A stretch of 57,604 nt of DNA from Chromera velia (GCA_018398765.1 JAHBMJ010005015.1:16780-74383); one strand, 5' to 3'. Positions 33,429 through 45,964 are shown, counted from the stretch's first letter. Translations and numbers: made by a program. Notes: generated from the sequence alone by a model not told the origin.

Positions 33429-36400
33429 CGTGCCCGGTAGGGGGCCAGAGGGAGAGGGGGGGGAGCTTTGTGTAGGGAGCTTCTTTTTGTGCTTTCTTCA
33501 ATCTTCACTACGTCCCGCACGTCCCAGATGATCTCTGACAGACTTTGCGACAGCGTGGTTGCGTCTGCTGAACTGCATTGCGTTGACTGACTTTGCTAGA
33601 AGAGTCCCGAAGAGTGTGCGGAGAAGCAAGGAGCAGGAAGAAGAAAAACACGCGAAAGATGAAGAGTTATTCGCACTGAAATGTTCTCTTCTTGCTGCCG
33701 CGGCGACCCAGTCCGCCCGTCAGCATGAAAGAGTTCATATAAAGACATTGGAGCAATGAAAGAAGATTGTAAAAGGTGACCTGGGGAGGGAAGAGGACAG
33801 GCTTGCAGTTGTACTGTCAGACGATTCGCAGAATTCAAAATGAAAGTCAGGGACAGTGCTGAGATCAGTCGACCGAAAACAGCTGGGGAGTTCTGAAAGT
33901 ATTCAGAGAGGGAAAAGGAGAGCAAAGACTCATTCCCTCACGAAAGCGGCAACGCCATTCGACTTTCCCTAGGTCTGTTTTGAGATTCGCACAGCGGCTC
34001 TCTGTGCCTCTCATGGAGACGTTCTCGTGCCGGTCAGTCAATGGACTCTAGCTAGGTCTTCTCCTACCCCAAGTATCCCAACCATGCTTTGTCCGTCTGT
34101 ATGCGCGTTTTGATTGACGCCTTGGTTTCATCTGACTCAGGCTCGATCTACTCCACATTTCCGAGAAACGCCTGGGGTGTCTACTGTCCCTCTCTCGTTC
34201 CTCTGTCCAGGTTCAACTCCAGCTATGCTTCCCAGAATTTCATCACATGTTCTTTCTTTGGTTCGCCTCGTCGGTTCTCACGGTTTCCCCTTTGGTCAAG
34301 TGAAGTGAAAGAGTGCGAGCAAAACTTCTGCCCCTCGCCATAAGTTGTCGCAACTAGCATCATCCTGCAGGCTCTTCATTCTGATAATTGTATCTCTAAA
34401 TCCTTCTCTCCCTGCAGACTTTAGAATTCACATGAGCCTCGTGAAGTGCCCTCACGAATCGGAGCATCGCATGGGTAAGTGGAAAGGAGAATTCTGTCTT
34501 GAGAGCATAACATTTATCCGAGTAAGTCCAATTGACAAACCTGGATTCAGAAGGTTGAGTACCCCGGCCATCTTACGTAAAGAAACGCGGGACCTCAAAG
34601 GCCTCGATAACTCTTAACTTGTCTTCTGCTTTTGTGACCTTGGTCTAAGTTCTTGGAAAATCTGGGTCTGTTTTGAGGATTGGTCACGAGAATCTTGACT
34701 GGATTGGCCGTGACGCTGACGTTGATTTTTTTGGATACTGTGTCATGTATGCAGGGAAATGGCATGTTAGAGCACAGTCTGAGCACATGGAGGTAGCGGC
34801 GGAGACTTAATTTTGCGCAAGTCTTTGGCTGGATTACGAGTGCATACATTGATACCAGAGTATATTCCTGGGAGTATTCCTACTAATTCCTACATGCAAG
34901 CATTCTGGATCGAATCCGTTCAAAATTGTACAGAACTATGCATGATATTATCATAATAAGCAACCGTTCTAGCAACCGTTTTTGTAAGCGTGAGCTGTTT
35001 GAAATCCTGTTTCAGTTGCTCCGCGCACGCCTAGCGGCCCTGGCCGTACATATGAAAATTAAGTAAAACTCGAGGCAAAACTTGCCAAGAAACTTGCATA
35101 CCAGTGCCGTGTTAGAAAACTAAGTTTAAAAAAAAAAAAAAGATTATATTTTAACTTATTTCAACTTGATTCTCAAGTAATGACCAGGTTTGATTTGATT
35201 GATTTTATTTGCATGATTTGTATAGTTAAAAATCTAGTTTAAAATTGAAGATTCAATTTGTCAATGCAGTGACCAGATCTGAGAGATTCGAGTATCAAAT
35301 TGTATGATAATAACGTTCAAAGTTTACAAGTTCTTAAAACTTTCGATTTTCTCTCAAAACGTACTTGGATGTTTAAATCATGTTTTCTAAAAATACTAGA
35401 CTCTAGACTAGACTTTTTAAAGTTTTAATTAGTCTTAGTTTTAGTCTTTTTTTCTCTATATATAGAAGCCTGAAACCCTAGCTACAATTAATGAAGACTG
35501 TGTACTTTGAAAGTTCTATTCTGTTTAATACTTAATATCCCAGAATTTACTATATATTATTTAGGGTGTACATGAAATGAGAATGATTAGGAGAATTCTA
35601 TGATGAAAATTGAATTGAAGGCTCTGACGCACCCTCCGAGTTGCTTTTATACACATACTTATGCAACAGCCTGAGGAGAGTCTGCTGGAGATTCTACCAG
35701 TCATCAGAGTCGATGATCAGCTGTGACGGCTTTCAAGCCAACGCAATGCATGCAGGGACCGATCGTCATGCGACTGTAGATACATGGATCATGCAGATAG
35801 ATGCGAGACCGGGTATGTCGGTGCATGGACAGTCCTTCGATCCGGTTCTGCTGGGCATATGTCGTAGGACGAAGAGGGGGGTGCATGCCGTAAGCCTGAG
35901 AGCGGTAAAGTACGGCTGGGCGGGGAAACAGGTGGGCTGGGAAATCGTACCCTCGATCGGTGTTTCCTCCCCTCGGTGAGTTTCTGTCTGAAAACACGGA
36001 AGGGGGGAGTCACTGAGGAAAGGAATTGAAGGCGGGTAGGCAAACCGAAAAGGGGGAAAATGGCAGACAAACGGACGGGTGGGGTGGGATGCACGAAAAG
36101 GGGAAAAATGGATCATTGTGCTCACCTCGCGTTGGGTCTTTTCTCTCTCCAACCCGTATGAAAGTTCGATTTTCTGTTCTTTCTCGGCCTCCAACAACAG
36201 ATAGATGTATAGAAAGAGAGACCGGACAAACAAATGCATTCCTCGATCCATCTATCAGACAGTTGATTCACTCATGATCTCTGCAGTGCTCAGCAGGGCG
36301 GCTGTGTTTTCCCTTCGAAGATAACGCATGTCTGCGGTGTGAATGTCTTTCTTCATTTTAATTCTTCATTGTGTAGTGCCCCCGTTCCCTGCAACCCTGA

Positions 36401-37617
36401 AACACATCGGTTATTTCCATTGCTTCCTTCCTTTCTTTCTTTTGTTTGCTTCCCCCCTCTTCATTACTTTTTCATGTTCTTCCTCATGTGTCTTCTTCCT
36501 TTTTCCGTTTGCCTGCTGCAACGTGATGACTTGATAACACAGAAGAGAAAAGAAAGAAGGAAAGAAAGAGGCCGGCTTGGACTTACTCCTCTTCTCTTTG
36601 CTGGAATCATTTTCTACCCTCTCGGAGCGCCTGTTGGTCTCTGTCGGATGATTTGTTTTCTTTGCTTTGTTCGTTTCATTCTTCTATTCTCATCGATGGC
36701 TCTGTCTGTGGTGTTTTCAAATTCAGCTTCACCAAACAAGTGACCCAGCCTGTCAATGCCTCTCGTCATTTCAGGTAGAGTGGATGGACGTACGCAGGCA
36801 CGCCAGCGGACATGCAGACATCAAATCGCAGGTTTCTTGTCTCTTTCGTGCCTGCCGTTGCTCTATCACTTCCGAAATTTTGTCATTCTGCTCTGTGCTG
36901 CTGTTAGGCGCTCTGATTTCTCCCTCTCCTCCTCTCCCCGTTCTGTCTGTTCCCCCCTCAACAAAAGAAATCCAGAGAGGGTCCGTCACTAACACACATG
37001 CGCTTTCCTTTCCTTTCCTTTCCTTTACGTTTCTTCTCTTCTCGTTTTCCTTTCATCGAGTCTCTTCTTCAGTGCCGACAGCGAGCAATGGATGAACAAA
37101 TACAAGAAAGATAGAGAGAGAAAAGGAAAGGGGAGAGATGGATGCTGGATGACTTTCCATTCTTATCTTATCTTTCTGAGTGTCTGCCTGCCGTCTGTCT
37201 CATGTCCTGAGCGTTAGAACAAGTGACACAAACGCACTCAGGCACACACAATGCTGGCACAATGCCAGAACGACGAAAGAAAGAAGGAAACAAACAAAAG
37301 TAACGAGTCGCAACTCAATTAAGTGGCCACACGCAGCTCATACCCGTTCCTCCCCCGCCCCCCCTTTCCCGCGTACGATTTCATCCCGCCTCCTTCTGGT
37401 TTCAAACAAAAAGAGCAACACGCACGAGTGCGAAAAGGAAGAAAAACACAGGCAAAGCGTTCAGACAAAAAAAGGACCATGAACAGGAATAAGCCGTCAA
37501 GGATAATCTCCCTGGCGACCCACTCTTCTTCAACAGAGACAGCGAGCAGGCAAAGGACATTCAAAAAGACGAAGATAAAGGAAGAGCGAGGAAAGGGAGA
37601 CACGAACACACACACAC

Positions 37618-37669
<52 letters not shown>

Positions 37670-37821
37670 NNNNNNNNNNNNNNNNNNNNNNNNNNNNNNN
37701 NNNNNNNNNNNNGGGGGGGGGGGACCATGAACCATTGAAGCAAAGTAAGACTCTCGCGCGGTTCTGCATGCATGCACGCATCCATGATGTGCCTTTCTTC
37801 CTTCCTTCCCTCTTGTCTTCT
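33429..37821. other. Long intergenic region without supported genes
   Basis: GC-normal sequence at 33430-34630 shows only short frames without domain or splice support. 34640-35640 is an AT-rich island with A and T homopolymers and no coding potential, probably transposon remnants. 35640-37600 has short frames and pyrimidine-rich tracts. TGCATGC occurs near 35748 and 35883. The region ends in a CA/GA microsatellite and an N gap just past the SAM gene stop. Confidence 0.6.
37605..37724. repeat. (CA)n(GA)n microsatellite, 43-N gap and G homopolymer
   Basis: CA then GA repeats run into N from 37670 to 37712, then eleven or so G. It lies 3' of the SAM-domain gene. The gap is probably an assembly break at low-complexity DNA. 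A single N at 38160 sits in the last intron of the same gene. Confidence 0.92.
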
Positions 37822-39067
37822 TCAAGGTCTCATTCTCCTGTTCACAGAGGCTTTGGGTCTGGTGATGTGAAGGTGGTGAAGTCTGAGGACCTCCGGCCAC
37901 AGGTTGCACGCCTGCAGGCAGTCACTCAGAAAGACAAGAAGACATGCATGAAGAGCGGCACATCGACAGACATTGCTGTGTGCGGTGTTGCGTGAAGGTG
38001 GCCCCGGAAAGCGAAGCGGGGGGCACTTACAAAACAAAAATACCCCAGCCCATGCATATGCATGCACGCTAGTCTTTCGCCAAAAACCCGGCCCCGAAAG
38101 GCTGGATTTGCGCCATGCGGGTTTCAGATCCGCTCAACCCCGGGCTTTTTTCCCGCGGGNGGGGGTCGGCGCTACCATGCATGCACCATGCAATGCAGCA
38201 CCATGGCCGCGGCGTGCGTCAATCGTGCAGTTCTCATTTTTCTTGCTTTCCGGGGCCGTGCGTAAGCTTGCTTGCGTCAGATCAAACAAGTAAGCGAGCA
38301 TGCTTCGTGGAGGCAAGTAGGTGACGCCCTTGATTGCCTTCACAGTAACAGATGAAGAGCTAGGACGTTTACCACTTTCGCTCAGGAACTTTGAAGGGGT
38401 CCCCAACGGACTTTCACTTTGCTTGACTGTCTTGATTCTCGAAAAACACGATATGGACCACAGCTGCGATCGATCACGAGAGGCTTTCAGGAAGGAGCAC
38501 GAAGATGGGGACACTGGGCAAGGAAACGGCGAGTTTCGTATTCCGTTGCTTTGGCTCAAAAACAAAGAAAGAAAGCAGCCAGACTGGCTGACTCACCCTG
38601 GCCATTTTGAGGAGGTCGTGCAGGCGTGCGTACTTCACCTGGCCCAGCTCCAGAATACTGCATCATGCGTACATGCGAACAAGCAGTGAAGTAAGTGACT
38701 GAGCTCCACGAAGCACGGATCGCAGGGGGGGGGTTCGAGACATTTCGTCGTTGCACAGCCATCAAGCATCGTACCAGGAATGCTAGGACACGAGAGACAC
38801 TGAAGATAGGCTTTCAACAGCACAATCGAAAACCTCTGCTTCCAGAAAAGGCAGAGAGAGCCGAATCCTCCCCTCCCCCCCTTCCTCAAAGACTGACTGA
38901 CTGACTGACGGACTGACCGGGCCTTCAGTTCTGGCTGCGCCCTGCACTTCTGAGAGATCAGCGACTTCAGCTGAGCCCGTCCTGACTCTCCGATGTGGAG
39001 CTTCGCGAGGTCCTCGTCGGTCATTTCGAAACCCGTGAGGGCATCGCCCTGCATGGCCACACACACA

Positions 39068-39107
<40 letters not shown>

Positions 39108-40687
39108 TACATACGGAGAGAGAAAGCACACGCAGAAAGAAGGAGTCAAGCAAGGGAAGAGGAGAGGAAAGTCAACGTCCATCCGAAAAGGAAAATCGAG
39201 GGGACGAGGGGAACAGCGGCGTGGACGGATCATTCCGGACGATGCATCTGCGCATTACCACTTTGTTTTTGACTCTTCAACGCCATACAGACTGGACATG
39301 CCCGTAAAAAAGCCACAGGAACAAAAAAGAGGGATGAAGGGTCGAGCAAGCCCCGCCGAAAAAACCCAAGCAGATGGGAGGACAGAAACGGAGGGAAGAG
39401 AGACGAAAGAGGAAAGAGAAGACAAACGACTGACGGTGAAGCCACCCGCAGCCTCGACTGCAGTTTGTGCCATCCCAACTTGCGCTGTCAGAGGAGACCC
39501 TCTCTTTTTCTTCCTCACGCCCGCACCCTGTCCCTTGCCCCCAGAAGATCCGTCCTCCTCTCCCACATCCTCCCCGTCGCCGTCGCTGCAAATTCGATTC
39601 ATGACGTCCACATCAAACAGCAAACATAAAGTCAGTCACTAGCGGAAGGCGAAGCGCACACGCTGTTAAGCAGGACAGAAGTGGAGATGAAGGAAGGTAA
39701 ATGAATGACAGGCCGAGATAGGCCAGCTGGTAGCGGGATGAGACGTCCAGAGACACCTGGAAGGGGGGGGCATAAGTAAAGGATAAGGCCAACACAAAAG
39801 ATGTGTAAACATCAACATGATGGAGAGAGTATGTACATCTAACTGTTTGTCCCCACCCACCCCACCCCCACCGACCCGAAATCCTCGTCGTCCTCCTCCT
39901 CATCAGGGGGCGGCAGTCTGGATTTCCCGACCAGATACGAAGCCTGGGGTCCCGTAGTGAACGGGTTGGGCTTGCGCTTTCGGAGAGCCACACGTTCGGG
40001 CGTGGGGGTCCCCCTACTTGCTCCAGAAGCTGCTGCTGCAGCAGCCCCAGCGCAATCCCCCATCCCGACCCCCATATCCTCGTCTGCCTGTCTGCTGGGT
40101 GTTCTCGGACCCCCTGATCCCACTGTCGGTGACCTGACCTCCCTCTCCCCTGTGTAGACTTTGCTATAGGTCTTCAGGGCTTTTCCGATGAAGTGCTGGA
40201 GGAGAGAAGTGGTCTGGCGGGGGGTGATATTCTTCAAGTGGGAGGAGCTGCACACAGCAGCCACAGCCTTCATCTTGGTCTCTTCTCTGCTGAGCATGGT
40301 GCACAGGCAGCTGTGACACTCTTCCAGGGGAGCTGGAAGGGTGTTTGCATCCATCTCGCCGAGGGTGCGGGATACCCATAGAAAAAGGCCAGGAATATCT
40401 ACAAGGTGTAGGTCCATGTGATGGATCGCAAGGGCGAGAGCTTCCTTGGCCTCAAAAGGGCAGTCCCCATCCGCTTGCTCCAGAAAACTCAGCAGCTGCT
40501 GGATTTCCACTGAATCCTGCTCGATCTCTTTGCTAAGAGTGTAGAGCAATTGGATCCCAGAGAGCTCATCTGGGCTCTTGTTCGTGGTAGCATCTGTTTC
40601 GCTGGTTGACATTGACTGTGCAGTCGTTGCAGCGTACGGCAGCGGATTGCCCTGAGGCTCATGTTGAGCAAAAGCCGCTACAGACAT
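37822..40687 (-). CDS. SAM-like-domain protein
   Basis: Five exons from ATG 40687: 39876-40687, 39435-39585, 38918-39048, 38597-38657, 37822-37911. They total 1,245 nt, 414 residues, in phase throughout. Residues 1-200 are mostly helical, with LLYTLSKEIEQDSVEIQQLLSFL and a Cys-containing segment (ECHSCLCTML), and are not assignable. Residues about 200-325 are disordered, with acidic runs (DEEEDDEDFG, GDGEDVGEEDG) and a KKKR basic patch. The C-terminal part reads ALTGFEMTDEDLAKLHIG then GRAQLKSLISQK, the pattern of helices 3 to 5 of a sterile alpha motif. A short helical tail follows, ending HHLHITRPKAS. SAM domains oligomerise or bind RNA or partners, so a scaffold role is likely. Divergent with the HNH gene at 41370. 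Confidence 0.68.
39058..39106. repeat. (CA)n microsatellite in a SAM-gene intron
   Basis: A CA run directly beside the acceptor of exon 38918-39048, in intron 39049-39434. On the coding strand it is a TG tract about 10-50 bases upstream of the TGCAG acceptor. Confidence 0.9.
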
Positions 40688-41369
40688 ACTGCGTCTTTGA
40701 CTTACACAGTTGGGGCGGAATACTGGAAATTGCTAAATCGTACAAGCGTTGTAAGCAATTTGTACTTGATCACAAAAACTCAGAAATGCGGCACTGTACT
40801 CGCAAAGGGCGAAACTTCTGCAGTTTGCACCACGGCCCCTTCTTGCAACGGACAGAACAAGTTCTTCTGATGATCTGGTGATCGGCAAACAGTCTTCTTT
40901 GATGCATCATTCGTGAAAAGAAGGAAGGAAAAAACACACAGCTAGTGTTGTTCAGATCGATCATGCAGTTCTTGCTCACGAACTTAGGCGGCCGCGGCCA
41001 TCATTGCAGAACTTGACTTACGGGGCCGACATGCAAAGATCCGGCTGGGCCGCGTGAAAAGTGTGCATGGCTCGGCCCTGGCTCATGCATGCATTTTCGG
41101 CTCCTTTTGCTGTTCGCGCCAAAAATTGCGGGCATCTTACAGACAATGGCAAACATCACCAAAGCCTTCTTCGCGATCTGAAATTCTTCAGTTGTTTCGG
41201 GTTTCAGACCGAACCAGACTTCTGCTTTCGTCAATTTGTGCAGAGTGACAAGACCAGCCTCGACTTTGCCAGGAGCGGACGAACAGGCACAGCCCCTCTT
41301 CGTCCGAAAAGAGTGGCTTAACAACATTGCTCTTCCGGCAAAGAACTTCTGATTTGATCTTTAACAGCG
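40688..41369. promoter_or_regulatory. Divergent intergenic region, probable bidirectional promoter
   Basis: This 682-bp gap lies between the SAM-domain gene and the HNH-fold gene. It contains CATGCATGCATTTTCGG near 41083, GTGCATGG near 41061, and a GCGGCCGCGGCC block near 40988. No coding exon is supported. Confidence 0.4.
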
Positions 41370-42987
41370 ATGTGCGACTGTCGGTCGTGTAGCGACACTC
41401 CATTTGGCCGATGGTTCAACTCCATCGTGGGCAATTCGGATGCCCCGAGGCCTGCGCAGTCACAGCCGAGAGGAGCTGAGGAGCCGCAGGTCGAAAATGA
41501 AGCTGATGAGGACTCCAAGTACTCAGAGACTGACAGTGAAGGTGGGACGGGTTCTGCAGACCAGACTGACCGGCCTCTCACTTTCGAGCCACGGACTGCA
41601 GACGAAATACACGCATTAGTACGGAGTTGGGACAACTATGTACATCCAAGGGCGAAGGAATTTTGGACCTCCAGCGACATGTTGTACGAGATCCTCTGTA
41701 AGTCGTTCTTTGCCTCGGAACGTCCCTTGCCTCTCATTCCACCAGATGACCATCGTTTCATTCTTTTGGTTTCTGCAGCCCAAGTCCTGAGGGGCGTTCA
41801 TCGAGCAGACGATCCAATTCTCGGGTGAGTCCTTTGTTCAGTTCTCGGCCAGCCACCGTCAACATCTCGTTCGTTGTCTTCGTTTGCTTCCCGTTGTCAT
41901 CTCTTTTCTTCAGCCTTGGTCATTCTTTCCTTGTGTCGAGTTCAATTTCGACCGCTTCATTCGATCCAATTGCAGGAGTGAGGAAGGTTGCGTCCTCTGG
42001 CACGGAGAGGTCGACTCCACCATGGGCCCAGTGATCCGAATGATGCGACCAAACGAGAACGTGGAGTCCTCTACTGGCCTCACCAGAGTCCTCGCATTCC
42101 TCTTCGCAGGTCTGTGAAATAACTGCTCTCTTGGGTTTCCTCGTTTTCTGCACTGTTCTCTTTCGTTTGTTTCTTGCCAGTTGTGTGACTGCCCATTCTT
42201 CTTTTTTCGTAGGGCAACACAAGACGCAGCCTCACTAGTTTCATCCTAGAGCACACGGTTTGTCTGAGCTCTCAAACAACGCCCAAACAGCGTTCATACC
42301 GCAAAGCCAGATAGACTCATTTCCATTATCACGGATGGCGGGCTTCCTAGTCGAACTTTGTGTCCCCAGAAGCAAACAGAACGAACAAAAATAATGATGA
42401 AGCACGAGGAAGCTCAATTTCCGTGTTGCTTCGTTCCTTTACGTATTTCCGCTCTGTTTCCTGTTTCCCCTTTCACTTCTGCTTCTCCCTCCCCACCCCT
42501 GCTTCTCCCTTCTCTGTCTCTGTTGTGTGTTTGCAGATGACGAGTCCTTCGGAGAGCTGCAGCAGGTAGGAAAAGTGAGACATGACTCTCAGAAAAGGGG
42601 ACAGAGAGAGAGACGGACACACAGCCTTGAAGCAGACAGACAGGCAGGCAAGCAGAGTCAAGGGACGGATGTATGCATGCATGTGGACAGACAAGAGAGA
42701 GAGAGAGACGAAGAGAAGACAGACCGAGCGCTAAGATTCAGGTATCCTCCGTTTGTTTGTGGGTCTGCTTGTTTGCTCAGACTTTCGTGTGCCTGCTCCT
42801 TTCCTTGCCTCAGTACACGTATCCACTGGGCCATCTACACGCATGTCTTCCCATCCTTTTTGTTCGCTCAAAGTCACCATTGTCTTCTTCTCCTTCTTCT
42901 CCTCTGCAGCGCACACGACGGCCGTTCCAGATGGCCTGTCAGAACTCCCGCTGCATCAACCTGACCCACATCTCTCTGGACGATTGA
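41370..42987 (+). CDS. HNH-nuclease-fold (beta-beta-alpha metal) protein, catalytic His apparently lost
   Basis: Four exons: 41370-41824, 41976-42109, 42537-42565 (29-nt micro-exon) and 42910-42987. They total 696 nt, 231 residues, phase-consistent. The N-terminal part is Cys-containing (MCDCRSC) and then acidic. Residues about 70-150 are helical (DEIHALVRSWDNYVHPRAK). The C-terminal half has GCVLWHGEVDSTMGPVIRMM, then TRVLAFLF, and finishes QMACQNSRCINLTHISLDD. This follows the HNH layout CWxWxG ... HRxxYxxxxG ... HxCGNxxCVNPxHL. The Cys pair and the terminal N..H are kept. The first catalytic His, normally just before CGN, is Met/Ala here, and the usual R/H of the middle helix is TR. It may bind DNA or metal without cutting. 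HNH identity is by motif only. Confidence 0.66.
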
Positions 42988-45340
42988 TTGAATGAATGAA
43001 TGAATGAATGATTGACAGCATGCATAGATTCGTGAAGAAGGGGGTGGGTAGGTGGGCGGGCAGTCGGACTTGGGTTGGGGCGCGGGGAGCGGGGGGGGGC
43101 TTGAGAAGTCCGGGGCCCAGTCTTTCCTTGCATCCTTTTGTCCTTTGTTCTCTCCTTTTTACACGCTCAAATAAATTAGACCAGAAGGCACTTCTTCTTC
43201 TCAGAGGAGATTTTGCCCTCAGGGCGATCCTCAGGCAGGCAGGTGGAAAGGGCGGGAGGGTTGATGGAGCTGCGGGTTTTCTCCCCGTCTTGTTTCGTTT
43301 CGCTTGTAGTGCCGCTATGCAGTTCTTTGTGAGTCGGGCATTCTTTCACTCCCTTTCTCGTCATTTTTGTTCTCTCTCGCTCTCTCCCCCCCTTGTCAGT
43401 CTTTCGTGTCGTGAATGGTGACAGAATTCGAGGTCGGTGTGAGAACAGAAAGAAGGGCACAAAGAGGCTCGGAAAGCAAGAACAAGACATGCGTGAACGA
43501 AGGAAAGAGGAGAGCCTTGAACCCTCGTGCATCGATCGAGGAGGGGAGGGGAGAAGAGGGGGGAGGGCCTGCTTCATGTCACTTAGCTCGGCAGGGTAGA
43601 ATTCAACCAAGACACCGTGGGTGCATCAGTGAAGTCGAGGGAGGATCCCTTTTCCTTCTGCAGCCTGCATTCGTTGCCTTATTCTGTTGATGGTTCCCCC
43701 CCATTTTCTCTTTCCCTTTCCGGCCCTGTGCATTCTGTCGATGCTTCCTCTCATGTAAGAGAAGGAAAGGGAAGGAGGCGAAGGATGGAAAGCAGCTCGA
43801 TCTCTCCTTTCTTTCAGCTTGTTAATAACGACCTGCCTGCGGTCAGCTGATCTTGCTCTGATTTGCGTCTCTCCTTCCTTTCCGCTCCCACCACATCTTT
43901 TCTTTCCGCAATGCGACAGGTATGCTGTGGCCTGTTCGCTCGCCCCTTTCGTCACGCTCGCTCGACCTGTGCCACCTTTCCTTTTCCCTCTCCCTGTATC
44001 CGTGTTTCCTCTCGACCCTTTCATTCAGCTGCTGCTGCTGATGCTGAGGAGACGAAACGGCCTTCCCTTTGTCTTGTGTGTGTTTGTAATCGTGGGGGGG
44101 TTTGTCCCCCGGGCCCTTCTGCAAGGGACAGCTAGGCCGGCAGAGTAATTCGAGATGAGAGGTGATCAGATCAGATCGGTGCGTGTCTGTGTGCCTGTGT
44201 TCCGTTGGAGCTTACCGTTCGGTGCAAATGAGTGTGAAAAGGCAACGCGCGCGGTTGGGGAGAGCGATGGTGGGAAACAGGAAAAGATCGGGTGGGGCGT
44301 GCGGCTGTACTCACGCAGTCATTAAGCATTAGATTCTCTCAAGTGCCTGCCTGTTTGTTTGCAATGCGAGCCTGCAGAGCGAGCGGGAGAGGGTGAACGA
44401 GACGCTTGTTTTTTTGTTCAGATTCAACTCGAGAATCGATACGGAAGCAGACCGAGATGGCAGCAGAAGCAGAATGGGTGCGGTCGGGTTTGCAGAAGGA
44501 AGAAATGAGACCACGAGTGGCCAATCAGAGTCCGTCTTTTGTTGATTCTCCTTCTAGTTCTCCTTCAGCTGCATGCGACCCCCTTACTAGCCCCCATACC
44601 CTTTCAGGAACTATCAGGAACCTAGTTGCAGTGGGAACCTGGGCTGTACTGGGCTGCGACCCAGAGTCGTGGAGCAGTGACCACGGAAGGGAAAGATTAT
44701 AAATGTCAGGTCCCTAGTTGGGTTCGAAAGTATTCACTTAGTAGACTACTAAATAGAATTTAATAGAATTGCATATTTTACGTAGAGTCACACGCTAGTA
44801 GGTCTAAGTAGGTCACACCTAGGGTCACACGGGTTGTTAAATTGCGCGAAACCAATCAATCAATCAATTTGGATATTATCTTGCAAAAACCTAAGAATTT
44901 CAAAGAATTAATTTAGCTAGTAATTTAGATAGACAATTAATTATATAGAAACTCATCAAGATTTAGAATTGTACAGTAACTTTATAAGACTACTAGTCAG
45001 CTAGTTGGGTAACTGCCAGTTTACAATGATCTACACAAGACAAATTATCAATTTAATTAATTGTTACTAATTGCTAGACTAGTTTCTAAAAAAAATGAGT
45101 CAGCGCATGTAACTTTATACCAATTACTTAAGTTGTTCAAAGGCACTGTTGGCGGTACATACTGGTGCCTGAACTCTTTTCAATATTTTCACTGGTCCCT
45201 CATGAAGCACACTTAGTCCCACGCAGCCCTCGATGGCCCCTTGTGTACATATACGTACATGTGACAGTCTAAGTAACATGCAGGAGAGTCCGTAAAAGTA
45301 GACCCGCGAGCGCACGTACCTATAGACACACACATGCACA
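42988..45340. other. Intergenic region with AT-rich island
   Basis: Short GATT/GAAT repeats follow the HNH-gene stop. 43020-44700 has only short, domain-free frames, some long because of pyrimidine-rich sequence. 44705-45130 is AT-rich with repeated CTAGTAG and TAATTAA motifs, probably a decayed element. I support no gene here. Confidence 0.55.
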
Positions 45341-45376
45341 TACGCGCCCATACATACACACACACATACACACACA

Positions 45377-45452
<76 letters not shown>

Positions 45453-45597
45453 CAGTAAAGATCACTCAAAAAGAAGTCAGACACACAGGAAGGTTAGACG
45501 ACCAAAAAAGCGATCAAGTACATGGAGAACACACAAAGTCACATATACACATACATACACACACACATACACACACATACACACACACACATACACA

Positions 45598-45638
<41 letters not shown>

Positions 45639-45650
45639 ACATACACGCAG
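45340..45650. repeat. (CA)n(GA)n and ACACAT microsatellites
   Basis: Two clustered arrays: CA with interspersed CATA and then GA (45345-45452), and a second CACATA/CACA array (45540-45648). The long THTHTH and VCVCVC frames across them are artefacts. Confidence 0.92.
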
Positions 45651-45883
45651 ACTGAGAGTGCACAAAGGTCCCAACTGTGCACAAAAGTCCCGTCTACAGC
45701 CCACCTGCCAGCCAACGCACAAGCAGGGTAGATCAAAGAGTTGAAGTTAGTCCTACAAGCCGTACAGATGCTTTGCTACTCCTCCAAAGACCTCTCAGAT
45801 AGTCAGAAGTTTGGCTACTCTCACATACATTCATGCATGCATCAAAAATTCGCACTTTTAAAGTCGAAAAGTGCAATTTAAGG

Positions 45884-45964
45884 TAAAAAAAGACCGGACC
45901 GGGGCTCGAACCCGGGACTCTTACTTGCCGGAGTCCTTGAGCTGCGCACTGCGACACGCTCATG
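45884..45964 (-). ncRNA. tRNA-like Pol III unit (tRNA-derived SINE head or tRNA pseudogene)
   Basis: On the minus strand there is an A-box-like GTGTCGCAGTGCGCAG, a perfect 6-bp stem GGACTC/GAGTCC closing a 10-base loop, and a classic T arm CCGGG-TTCGAGC-CCCGG containing the B box. Seven T (plus-strand A 45884-45891) follow directly as a terminator. A matching 5' half of the acceptor stem (expected GACCGGA against 3' TCCGGTC) is absent. It is therefore probably a tRNA-derived repeat rather than a working tRNA. Confidence 0.5.

Noticed and set aside
35470-35490. AAACCCTA as telomere-like repeat
   Set aside because: Only single isolated copies occur, here and near 56000; no tandem array.
38134-38565. 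143-codon minus-strand frame
   Set aside because: It lies in the last intron of the SAM-domain gene, contains an N and repeats, and shows no domain. The flanking exons join in phase without it.
44406-44702. 98-codon plus-strand frame
   Set aside because: No domain, no splice partners and composition like surrounding intergenic DNA.
45345-45650. CRISPR-like regular repeats
   Set aside because: Units are 2-6 bp microsatellites without spacers, in a eukaryotic genome.
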